The notes under the pieces: model-generated
Told to the model about the DNA's origin: nothing
The model's input: the letters and a program-made list of their open reading frames with translations, nothing else
Databases searched by the model: none
Program-made: the position numbers and the translations under genes
Assembly: GCF_932526225.1 (NCBI RefSeq)
Contig: NC_064034.1
Coordinates: 16,876,887-16,940,886 of the forward strand
Source: Nematostella vectensis
Lineage: Eukaryota > Cnidaria > Anthozoa > Actiniaria > Edwardsiidae
Reading direction: 5' to 3'
Length of the DNA: 64,000 nt
Shown here: positions 46,501 to 50,820 of the stretch, in pieces
Position numbering within the stretch: position 1 is the first letter of the stretch
Layout of the letters: every line of letters begins with the position of its first letter

Positions 46501-49285
46501 TTCCTTGGAAAGACTTGGGTAAGGTGTGCGGTCATACTTCTCTCTTGAAAACACTTGGGAAATGGCATTATGCTTCTCTCTCGGAAAGACTAAGGTAAGG
46601 TATGACGTCATGCTTCTCTCTTGGAAAGACTTGGGTTAGGTATGACATCATGCTTCTCTCGGAAAAACTTGGGTAAGGTGTGCGGTCATGCTTCTTTCTT
46701 GGAAACACTTGGGAAATGGCATCATGCTTTTCTCGGAAAGACTTGGGTTAGGTATGACGTCATGCTTCTCTCTTGGAAAGACTTGGGTTAGGTATGACAT
46801 CATGTTTCACTCGGGAAGACTTGGGTAAGGTATGACGTCATGCTTCTCTCGGGAAGACTTGGGTAAGGTATGGCGTCATGCTTCTCTCTTGGAAAGACTT
46901 GGGTAAGGTATGACGTCATGCTTCTCTCGGGAAGACTTGGGTAAGGTATGACATGCTTTTCTCGGGAAGACTTGGGTAAGGTATGACGTCATGCTTCTCT
47001 CGGAAAGACTTGGGTTCGGTATGACGTCATGCTTCTCTCGGAAAGACTTGGGTTCGGTATGACGTCATGCTTCTCTCGGGAAGACTTGGGTAAGGTATGA
47101 CGTCATGCTTGTCTCTTGGAAAGACTTGGGTAAGGTATGACGTCATGCTTCTCTCGGGAAGACTTGGGTAAGGTATGACATGCTTTTCTCGGGAAGACTT
47201 GGGTAAGGTATGACGTCATGCTTCTCTCGGGAAGACTTGGGTTAGGTATGACATCATGCTTCTCTCGGGAAGACTTGGGTAAGGTATGACGTCATGCTTC
47301 TCTCTTGGAAAGACATGGGTTAGGTATGACGTCATGCTTCTCTCGGGAAGACTTGGGTAAGGTATGACGTCATGGTTCTCTCGGGAAGACTTGGGTAAGG
47401 TATGACGTCATGCTTCTCTCTTGGAAAGACTTGGGTGAGATGTGACATGCTTCTTTCTTGGAAAGACTTGTTTAAGGTATGACGTAATGCTTTTTTCTTT
47501 GAAAAACTTGGGTAAGATATGAGGTCATCCTTCTTTCTTGGAAGGACTTGGGTAAGGTATGATGTCATGCTTCTATCTTCGAATAACTTGGGTAAGGTAT
47601 TGCATCATGCCTCTCTCTCTGAAAGACTTGGTTAGGTTTGATGCCATGCTGTTCTCGGAGGAGTTAACTGAGATTATCTCCTTGATGTGTCATGATCTAC
47701 AGAAGAATCATAATTTTCTCTTGACATTGTGCTCTTTGTAATCACAGGACGTGTTCCCATCATACTTACCCGCCGTCCATGACACAGCGCATTTTGGCGA
47801 TTATGAGGTCACCATGGAATCAGAGACGGCTAGGGGAGATTTCATAATTCGGGACCTCAAACTTATATCAACAAAGGTAGAGAGAAAGTAAAATACTGTT
47901 TAAAATATATGAGTGTCGTTCTTGTTTGTATTGTTAATGAAATGGTATCACGAACAAACGAGTTTTGGCTTGCCTCACCAAGTGGGATGTTTAGAATTTG
48001 ATATATTTATCACGCTATGGAGCATCTAACTGTGACTCTCAAATGTAAATCTTTTCATTATTTTGGTTTGGTTTCAGGACCCTAGTGTGATCCGACAAAT
48101 CCGGCACTTCCACTTCCTCCATTGGCCAGAGCATGGGCAGCCCTGGTCCGGACAGACTGTACTGCAACTCGTGAGCAAGGTGGAGGAGTGGGAGAGTGAA
48201 GTGGAGAAGAACTCGCACCAGTTCGACATCATCGGACCCATAGTCGTACACTGCAAGTACGTACAACACACAGGGGGTAGCAGTAAGGGTCTGTCCATTA
48301 CTTGTGGTGGATGGTTGGGTCCTAGGGCTTTATAGGGGTACCAGGCGTGGAGGGGGATGGAGGGACCCTAGGGGGGTATAGGGGTACCAGGCGTGGAGGG
48401 GGATGGAGGGAACCTAGGGGATTATAGGGGCACCAGGCGTGGAGGGGGATAGAGGGACCCTAGGTGATTATAGGGGTATTAGGCGTGGAGGGGGATGGAG
48501 GGACCCTAGGGGGTATAGGGGCACCAGGCGTAAAGAGGGGTAGTGGGATCCTAGGGGATTATAGGGGTACCAGGCGTGGAAGGGGATGGAGGGACCCTAG
48601 GGGAGTATAGGGGTACCAGGCATGGAGAGGTGGTGATGGGATTCTAGGGTCTTATAGGGGTAACAGAAGTGGAGAAGGACAGTTGAATCCTCGGGGATTA
48701 TAGGGGTACCAGGCGTCGAGGGGGATAGTTGAATCTTAGGGGATTATGTGTACCAGGAGTGGAGGGGGTGGCTGATATCTATATTGCAATGTTTCCTTTC
48801 CCTTCTAGTAATGGTATAGGCCGCACGGGCGTCTACTGCGCGCTTCACGCCCTCTGGCAGCAGATCGCTCAGGAAAAATTGGTGTCCGTGTATCAGACCG
48901 CTTGGCTGCAGGGCCACCAACGGCCGAAATTCTTACCCATCAAGGTACAAAGGATCTGACAATATTATTGCCACCATTTTAAAGTGCTGTAGTTTAATAT
49001 TGAGGGCAGATATAGCGGACCATTCAACATATATTTTGACCAATCAGAGTTTGAGTTGAAAGCAAGAGGGATTGTGATTTTGAAAGTCGGAGGGGCGAGG
49101 GGGGGGGGTAAGTGTCCCCCCTGCCCTTCCCCGTCCGCCGCCCCTGTTCTATGTACTCTTTTCATTTCTCATCCCTTATCTCAAATGTACCAAATGTTCA
49201 TGTTCAACCGCAGGCGCAGTACGAGATGTTGTACGACACTCTGATCGAGTATATTGACGCCGATTGCTCCCTTTACCTGGTCTAG
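25449..49285 (+). CDS. receptor-type protein tyrosine phosphatase (Ig-FN3-FN3-TM-D1-D2), 25 exons
   Basis: I joined 25 GT-AG exons (listed separately). Their lengths total 3033 nt, all phases match and there is no internal stop: 1010 residues. Order: signal peptide 1-30, Ig domain 32-99, FN3-1 100-191, FN3-2 192-290, transmembrane helix about 304-326, juxtamembrane wedge, D1 about 393-690, D2 about 738-1005. D1 has WPD (Asp604) and [10 protein letters not shown] (Cys638, Arg644), so it should be catalytic. D2 keeps Cys941 and Arg947 in HCNNGIGRTG but has WPE (Glu900), as in many inactive D2 domains. The D2 VEEW and VVHCxNGxGR words recall the type IIB (kappa/mu) group, but subfamily is not certain. 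It should dephosphorylate phosphotyrosine at cell contacts. Introns are loaded with tandem arrays and transposons. Confidence 0.93.
25858..26203 (+). mobile_element. tRNA-derived SINE, + orientation
   Basis: The 5' part (25858-25930) resembles a tRNA, with an A box (tggcctagtgtg) and a B box (ggttcgaatcc). A tRNA-unrelated body follows, and the 3' end is an ataagataagata tail. The reverse complement of the same body occurs at 37445-37734. The RNA polymerase III promoter looks intact. Confidence 0.85.
26600..27566. mobile_element. non-autonomous foldback-like element, copy B
   Basis: Its outer ends, aaagccgatttgtgctaacc and ggttagctaacctac...cggcctttaagggacc, match copy A at 21990-22728. It contains the same internal words about the gggacagacagaaagttaca block. 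It is interrupted by a 270-bp MITE at 26704-26973. There is no transposase ORF. Confidence 0.8.
26704..26973. mobile_element. Harbinger-like MITE nested in copy B
   Basis: The terminal inverted repeats are aggccctgtcacacgt and acgtgtgacagggcct, flanked by a direct TTA duplication (26701-26703 and 26974-26976). Copy A keeps the empty site ctggttagcgctaac with one TTA. Internally, tgcaacctgtctcgcaaaaa is repeated in inverted form. TTA targets suit the PIF/Harbinger superfamily (inference). Confidence 0.9.
27600..27676 (+). repeat. poly-G interspersed repeat, short copy
   Basis: A G-run is followed by acgatacagaaact and the terminal 'ccttctatggccctg', the same order as the longer copies at 17345 and 38150. 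Confidence 0.55.
27877..28080 (+). CDS. RPTP exon 2 (Ig domain)
   Basis: The exon encodes a small Ig fold: GEKAVLNC (first cysteine) and SGTYVCNN (second cysteine, with the Y-x-C motif), then TQLTVK. The acceptor is ctttgtag and the donor is AAAG before GTAGGG. It is a symmetric 1-1 exon, as usual for Ig modules. Confidence 0.88.
28557..28832 (+). CDS. RPTP exon 3 (FN3 domain 1)
   Basis: The exon encodes a whole FN3 domain: [20 protein letters not shown] (first Trp strand), [20 protein letters not shown] (the L-x-P-x-x-x-Y motif). It is a symmetric 1-1 exon between ttacag and GTGAGT. Several N-x-T sites are present. Confidence 0.9.
29235..29344 (+). CDS. RPTP exon 4 (FN3 domain 2, first half)
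   Basis: [12 protein letters not shown] begins the domain and VIVVRWKKP is the conserved Trp strand. The exon ends GPLDQLRYK before GTAACT (phase 0). Its end, ggatcaattaagatataag plus donor, is the seed of the array that follows. Confidence 0.9.
29320..29870 (+). repeat. tandem array seeded by the exon 4 end and donor
   Basis: Variants of gatcaattaagatataag joined to gtaacttaccatcag repeat about 14 times with a period of roughly 32-40 bp. The first unit is the true exon end with its donor. The array resumes at 30335-30500 after an unrelated insert of about 460 bp. Confidence 0.9.
29871..30334. mobile_element. possible insertion splitting the exon 4 array
   Basis: Unrelated AT-rich sequence separates two blocks of the same array. 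Its edges read aaggtct at 29869-29875 and agacctt near 30334, a possible 7-bp inverted terminal repeat. No transposase or clear target duplication is seen, so its identity is open. Confidence 0.35.
30335..30500 (+). repeat. second block of the exon 4 donor array
   Basis: About four to five further copies of the gatcaattaagat/gtaacttaccat unit, more diverged than those of the first block. Confidence 0.85.
30724..30925 (+). CDS. RPTP exon 5 (FN3 domain 2, second half)
   Basis: The exon starts in phase 0 after ttctctccag with LVYKNT and carries [20 protein letters not shown], the tyrosine-corner end of an FN3 domain, then a Ser/Asn/Gly stalk. It ends GGAG before GTAGGT (phase 1). Confidence 0.9.
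30926..33921 (+). other. RPTP intron 5
   Basis: This 3-kb intron holds a RecQ-like fragment (31317-31538), C- and G-runs at 32480-32500 and 33661-33740, and otherwise AT-rich sequence. No exon is seen. Confidence 0.75.
31317..31538 (+). pseudogene. RecQ-like helicase fragment (decayed)
   Basis: This short frame in an intron reads like the N-terminal edge of a RecQ-type helicase: [21 protein letters not shown] followed by YKEFCYF and a stop. The family has DVF-VSLPTGYGKS with a Walker A lysine; here the P and the GKS are lost. Only this start is visible, so it is a truncated copy, perhaps carried by a transposon. The assignment rests on about 35 residues and could be wrong. Confidence 0.4.
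33922..34018 (+). CDS. RPTP exon 6 (transmembrane segment)
   Basis: Following SFPSIA, the stretch [19 protein letters not shown] is a clear single transmembrane helix, ending in Arg across the junction. The acceptor is cccattttag and the donor is CTAAG before GTAAGG (phase 2). Confidence 0.92.
34130..34368 (+). repeat. pyrimidine-rich (ccattatttcatt)n tract before exon 7
   Basis: Irregular repeats of tccattatttcattcc fill the end of intron 6 and run directly into the exon 7 polypyrimidine tract and acceptor (ctttccatttcag). They may have grown out of that tract. Confidence 0.75.
34369..34472 (+). CDS. RPTP exon 7 (juxtamembrane)
   Basis: The exon encodes [19 protein letters not shown] and a Ser/Arg-rich stretch. 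It is cytoplasmic and not strongly conserved. The acceptor is ccatttcag and the donor is AGCG before GTACTG (phase 1). Confidence 0.8.
34555..34646 (+). CDS. RPTP exon 8 (pre-D1 wedge)
   Basis: [20 protein letters not shown] corresponds to the PIP-x-x-x-F-x-x-H helix ahead of D1 in receptor phosphatases. It ends FMEFE before GTGGGT. Confidence 0.9.
34690..36170 (+). repeat. 20-bp minisatellite (GTAC-rich), about 70 copies
   Basis: The unit is ccaggtctgtacctattgta, alternating with a ctagtgta variant in irregular order. At the 3' edge units become ttataccttattg. It contains many GTAC palindromes. All ORFs here are repeat translations. Confidence 0.97.
36211..36310 (+). CDS. RPTP exon 9 (D1 start, pTyr loop)
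   Basis: [14 protein letters not shown] and then [13 protein letters not shown]: the pTyr-recognition loop usually reads KNRYANV in receptor phosphatases; here the Tyr is Phe. The acceptor is ttttttacag and the donor is GCCT before GTAAGT. Confidence 0.92.
36526..36602 (+). CDS. RPTP exon 10 (D1)
   Basis: [10 protein letters not shown] and HYINANYVD match the conserved DHSRV and YINANY motifs of PTP domains. The acceptor is cttgtgttgcag; the donor GTAAGT at 36603 is copied in the following array. Confidence 0.95.
36591..36752 (+). repeat. 29-bp tandem array of the exon 10 end and donor
   Basis: aactatgttga-gtaagtac followed by tgacacaca repeats with GTAAGT at 36603, 36632, 36661, 36690 and 36719, and a decayed sixth copy (gtaatg). 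The first 12 nt of the unit are coding (NYVD). Confidence 0.97.
36853..36889 (+). CDS. RPTP exon 11 (D1, 37 nt)
   Basis: This small exon encodes [12 protein letters not shown], the Y-IATQGP strand of PTP domains. The acceptor is tatattttcag and the donor is CAAG before GTGTGA. Confidence 0.9.
37170..37267 (+). CDS. RPTP exon 12 (D1)
   Basis: [19 protein letters not shown] and [13 protein letters not shown] match the DFWRM-WEQ and IVM-T core motifs. The acceptor is ctcctcag and the donor is AGG before GTGAGT. Confidence 0.95.
37268..37918 (+). other. RPTP intron 12 with reverse SINE
   Basis: The intron is mostly the reverse-oriented SINE (37445-37734). The rest has no visible feature. Confidence 0.75.
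37445..37734 (-). mobile_element. tRNA-derived SINE, reverse orientation
   Basis: This is the reverse complement of the family at 25858. The B box reads ggttcaaatcc on the - strand, and the body phrase aaccggaggtcccgtttctt is shared. The tRNA part is more diverged than in the + copy, so this insertion is probably older or inactive. Confidence 0.85.
37919..38071 (+). CDS. RPTP exon 13 (D1)
   Basis: [13 protein letters not shown] corresponds to the KC-x-x-YWP motif; then [20 protein letters not shown], the conserved strand pair. The acceptor is tttttcatag and the donor is CAA before GTGAGT (phase 0). Confidence 0.95.
38150..38282 (+). repeat. poly-G-family interspersed repeat, full copy
   Basis: ggcacgatacagaaacatta, attgggggcac, a cattcccttataatttt core and the terminal 'ccctgctacggccctg' appear in the same order as at 17345. 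Its terminal 25 bp is the unit of the next array. Confidence 0.65.
38258..38760 (+). repeat. 25-bp GC-rich minisatellite, 20 copies
   Basis: The unit is tgccccaccccctgctacgg plus ccctg, almost uniform over 20 copies. It is open in three frames because 25 is not a multiple of 3; the three ORFs of 183 to 231 codons here are artefacts. The unit equals the 3' end of the interspersed repeat just upstream. Confidence 0.97.
38761..39499 (+). other. RPTP intron 13, remaining part
   Basis: AT-rich sequence between the minisatellite and the small exon 14. I see nothing in it. Confidence 0.6.
39500..39538 (+). CDS. RPTP exon 14, possible cassette microexon (13 codons)
   Basis: [13 protein letters not shown], in phase 0 on both sides, between a weak acceptor (gtctaaag) and GTAAGC. 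It would insert into D1 ahead of the WPD strand, where most PTPs have only a short turn. It is included because the frame stays open, but it may be optional or not real. Confidence 0.45.
39960..40612 (+). repeat. 75-88-bp array with poly-C, eight copies
   Basis: The unit is cagtaactgctatgtacttt, then aggtggcagacaaggagaac, then aggagcgccaccct and a C-run of variable length. Copies differ mostly in the C-run. Confidence 0.95.
40838..40900 (+). CDS. RPTP exon 15, possible cassette exon (21 codons)
   Basis: [19 protein letters not shown] is bounded by a good acceptor (gttaattacag) and GTGAGT, phase 0 on both sides. With exon 14 it adds 34 residues to D1 between the E-loop strands and the WPD strand. 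Confidence 0.6.
41380..41490 (+). repeat. 63-bp duplication across the exon 16 acceptor
   Basis: gacccattagatgatgaact at 41401 and gaccctttagatgatgaagt at 41464 are direct copies. Each follows a ttacttaccattctgatga-like stretch. The upstream copy has lost the AG (ttg in place of tag), so only the downstream acceptor is usable. Confidence 0.85.
41464..41633 (+). CDS. RPTP exon 16 (D1 WPD loop and catalytic cysteine)
   Basis: The exon begins [11 protein letters not shown] after actattag and encodes [15 protein letters not shown] (general acid Asp604) and VVHC (Cys638), ending CACTGCAG before GTAAAG. Choosing the acceptor 10 bp further downstream would break the frame, which fixes this start. 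Confidence 0.92.
41650..42120 (+). repeat. about 50-60-bp array in RPTP intron 16
   Basis: The unit is cccagccatagaggctagat, then taggctattact, then ttctattgtatgg, repeated about eight times with much divergence. Confidence 0.85.
42130..42300 (+). repeat. triplicated exon 17 acceptor, 47-49-bp period
   Basis: gatctgttt(aag, tag or cag) ends at 42175, 42222 and 42271. Each is followed by a copy of the exon start (atctgatatttggcagag, ttctgttatttggcagag, and the true tgctggtgtagggcggag) and preceded by a gagcagtac...catat stretch. The unit spans the intron-exon border. Confidence 0.9.
42272..42407 (+). CDS. RPTP exon 17 (D1 P-loop end, Q-loop)
   Basis: With exon 16 it completes [12 protein letters not shown]. 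It continues [20 protein letters not shown] and [12 protein letters not shown], the R-x-x-R-x-x-x-VQ motif with the Q-loop. The donor is GAGGAG-type (GAAGAG before GTAAGT). Confidence 0.95.
42430..42740. repeat. C/G-rich interspersed repeat
   Basis: A C-run, ggaatttccaaccccctgg, and inverted cctctggaaattgc-like phrases recur with poly-C and poly-G ends (42540-42553 and 42724-42732). It is a short repeat of unknown class next to the Tigger-like element. Confidence 0.5.
42958..44126. mobile_element. Tigger/pogo-like non-autonomous DNA transposon, 1169 bp
   Basis: It starts cagtcgaacctctattaagc and ends with the inverted copy gcttaatagaggttcgactg, flanked by TA on both sides (42956-42957 and 44127-44128), as in Tc1/mariner-pogo elements. 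Beneath the ends are many copies of tgaccgcttaatagagg. There is no transposase; the interior carries a decayed HIRAN-like frame. Confidence 0.93.
43403..43843 (+). pseudogene. HIRAN-like ORF carried by the Tigger-like element
   Basis: The frame reads [11 protein letters not shown], a stop (TGA, 43442-43444), [36 protein letters not shown] and ends [14 protein letters not shown] plus about 30 residues. REP-TN--D-NAV followed by a HIPK strand is the pattern of HIRAN domains, which bind DNA 3' ends in HLTF/Rad5 helicases. The stop falls where relatives as I remember them have Trp, so a TGG to TGA change is likely. Open frame continues upstream of 43403 without a clear start. Similar stand-alone proteins are, to my knowledge, abundant in cnidarian genomes. 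Confidence 0.6.
44233..44391 (+). CDS. RPTP exon 18 (D1 end)
   Basis: [16 protein letters not shown] matches the QY-FIHD-L-E helix that closes D1. The exon runs into the D1-D2 linker, ending DLEYE before GTACTG. The acceptor is ctctcaccag. Confidence 0.93.
44490..44660 (+). repeat. interspersed repeat (ggcacgtacccagaattt)
   Basis: It starts caggcacgtacccagaattt, passes gtgcgatgatcctttaataa, and ends aaaccccctccctccatgtg, resembling an interspersed element with a C-rich end. There is only one copy in this window, so the call is tentative. Confidence 0.35.
44877..44970 (+). CDS. RPTP exon 19 (D1-D2 linker, D2 start)
   Basis: [20 protein letters not shown] and then KNRSHEVIP, the D2 counterpart of KNR-x-x-x-V-P. 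Ser stands where the pTyr-loop Tyr would be. The acceptor is gtcattgcag and the donor is CCAG before GTGGGT. Confidence 0.9.
45095..45171 (+). CDS. RPTP exon 20 (D2)
   Basis: [20 protein letters not shown] and NASYID match the D-SRV and YINASY motifs. The donor GTAAGT at 45172 has a diverged copy at 45222. Confidence 0.93.
45143..45235 (+). repeat. 50-bp duplication of the exon 20 end and donor
   Basis: atcaatgcaagctatataga then tgtaagtg is followed 50 bp later by attaatgaaagttatataga then tgtaaatg. The second copy has a weakened donor (GTAAAT). Confidence 0.88.
45589..45723 (+). CDS. RPTP exon 21 (D2)
   Basis: [18 protein letters not shown] and [17 protein letters not shown] match the FIATQ-P and WRM-W-x-x-x-C-x-x-IVML motifs. 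It ends SEKEWDK before GTAAGA. The acceptor is cttgttttcag. Confidence 0.95.
45703..47640 (+). repeat. 1.9-kb array of the exon 21 end and donor, about 48 monomers
   Basis: The first monomer is the exon end itself (tctgaaaaagagtgggataa followed by ggtaagacataatgctt). Array monomers read tctcggaaagacttgggtaa followed by ggtatgacgtcatgctt, period 38-40 bp, so the donor GGTAAG is copied almost every time. From 45724 to 46620 the monomers form a higher-order repeat of about 150 bp (four monomers). After that, simpler monomers dominate. About 20 monomers contain TGACGTCA. Confidence 0.93.
47748..47876 (+). CDS. RPTP exon 22 (D2)
   Basis: [20 protein letters not shown] and then [12 protein letters not shown], the D2 strand pair before the WPD-like loop. 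The acceptor is gtaatcacag and the donor is AAG before GTAGAG. Confidence 0.9.
48078..48256 (+). CDS. RPTP exon 23 (D2 WPE loop and P-loop cysteine)
   Basis: [16 protein letters not shown] places Glu900 at the general-acid position. [13 protein letters not shown] follows, and VVHC with Cys941 ends the exon at TGCAA before GTACGT. The acceptor is tggtttcag. Confidence 0.92.
48305..48770 (+). repeat. 46-bp G-rich array, about ten copies
   Basis: The unit is ggaccctagggggtataggg, then gtaccaggcgtggaggggga, then tggagg. It begins about 50 bp after the exon 23 donor and does not include exon sequence. Confidence 0.93.
48809..48944 (+). CDS. RPTP exon 24 (D2)
   Basis: It completes [19 protein letters not shown] (Arg947). 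The usual V-x-x-x-R Q-loop region reads [19 protein letters not shown]. The acceptor is cccttctag and the donor is AAG before GTACAA. Confidence 0.92.
49214..49285 (+). CDS. RPTP exon 25 (D2 end and stop)
   Basis: [20 protein letters not shown] is the QY-x-x-x-Y-x-x-x-x-EYI helix that ends D2; then YLV and TAG. The acceptor is tcaaccgcag. Confidence 0.9.
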   Translation, partial: AQYEMLYDTLIEYIDADCSLYLV

Positions 49286-50736
49286 GCGGGCCATGTTATC
49301 GGACACCTGTCGCGTCCGGGACGTGTCTCATGGATAGGAGTCATCTGATCGATCCCTTGAGACACACCCAAGATGTCGCCGGAAGTACAGCGTCATTTGG
49401 ACGCCCTATGATGGGTGCTTTCTTTACAAACACGAAGATTGAGATATATTACGACCTAAAAGATGAAGATAGACCGTCGATATCAAAGCGAAAACCTGGA
49501 CAAAAAGTAAATGATATTGTTACGTTGTAACGTTAGTGTTCAGGCTATTTCTATAAGTTTTTATATATACTTTTCGCCTGTGCTTTCCTAACCGCGAAGA
49601 CAGACTACATGTAGGAGCAAGAGTAAAGAACATACTTATACCAATAATATTACAGTTTCACACGAAAAACAACTTTTCTCTTCCAAACCGTTTAGATCTT
49701 ATGTGATACTAAAGACATACGAAAAGTCTACCAAAATAAGACTGAGGAAACATTCCGAAATTAAAGTTTAACATTGTCTTTACTCGGCTATCTTGGATCT
49801 ATTGTTATACATGGGAGTCTGCGGCTTCAAAAGTGAGAACAGCTTTTAAAATGGTTTTTGTCTCATGCTTTCGAGGAGATCCATTTAGGGAAAATTAATG
49901 GACTACTTTTTGAAGGGCCCTTTTTGGTCGCTTAAATCTCCTTGAACCCGTTGGTAGATAGATGTTTTAATTAATTAGAATTAACGAGATAATGCCACGG
50001 TTCCACTCCAAGAAATAAAGCTTGGACATTTAAAACCATTCTTTATTTGTCTCAAATCTCGAAAGAAAAAAAAAAGGTTCTGCAAAATGCGATTGGTTCC
50101 ATCTAGGAACTGCGGAAACTTCTATCTTATCAAATACATTTTTATTGACACATTCAATTAGAAAAATGTATTTAAGATTATTTGTAAATACGCTTAGACT
50201 ATTATAATCAATAAAGAAACATTGTGGTGTGGTGAAGCCTCGAATTCGTGCGGTTAAATAGCCTCTTCAGTAGGTGTCTCAAAATGTTAGAAACCGAAAG
50301 CCAATCTAAAAGCCTTACGGGTTTCCTGTGGTCGAAAAGTTCCTTTGTTACTCGTCCTCAGCTTCTCGCGCTCGACACATCGCCACAGGAACCCCGAGCG
50401 CCTGTGTTTCTTTGCTGCTGTCTGGGCAAAAGTGGTGCCTGCGGAGGAAGCTACGGTGAAACCAATTTCTCAAGGATCCATGAATTGTGAAAATTCCGTT
50501 TCGTTGACTGGCTCAGAGCCATACATTACTTGTCCTTTAAACTGGTGCGCTGTGGTGGGGTGTAGTTTGCCAACATTTTTTCTGCCGATTTAGATATTGT
50601 CTTATCTGAGCCCACCAGGTTCTACATAAACAACTGTGGGTACAACGTCCAAAACGGGCCGCTGTGTAGATAAGGGTAGAACTGACAAAGATATATTATA
50701 AATCTTAACTGTATTTTAGCTATTAAAATTGACCCG
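49286..50736. other. RPTP 3'UTR and convergent spacer
   Basis: After the stop there is no supported exon. AATAAA occurs at 50014-50019 and 50210-50215. The frames around 50248-50593 show no recognisable domain. Confidence 0.6.
50210..50215 (+). terminator. poly(A) signal candidate of the RPTP
   Basis: A canonical AATAAA about 0.92 kb after the stop codon; another lies at 50014-50019. Which one is used cannot be told. Confidence 0.4.
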
Positions 50737-50742
50737 TTTATT
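50737..50742 (-). terminator. poly(A) signal of the SLC32-like gene
   Basis: Reading the - strand, AATAAA lies about 80 bp after the stop codon, an ordinary spacing. Confidence 0.6.
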
Positions 50743-50820
50743 TTTTTATGAACCATTCTTTTATACTTGTACTTTTATACTGTACTAATATACTTTTATA
50801 CTGTATTACTTGTACTACTA

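Noticed and set aside
50248-50593. Frames of 80-82 codons downstream of the phosphatase
   Set aside because: No recognisable domain; they lie in the convergent spacer after possible poly(A) signals.
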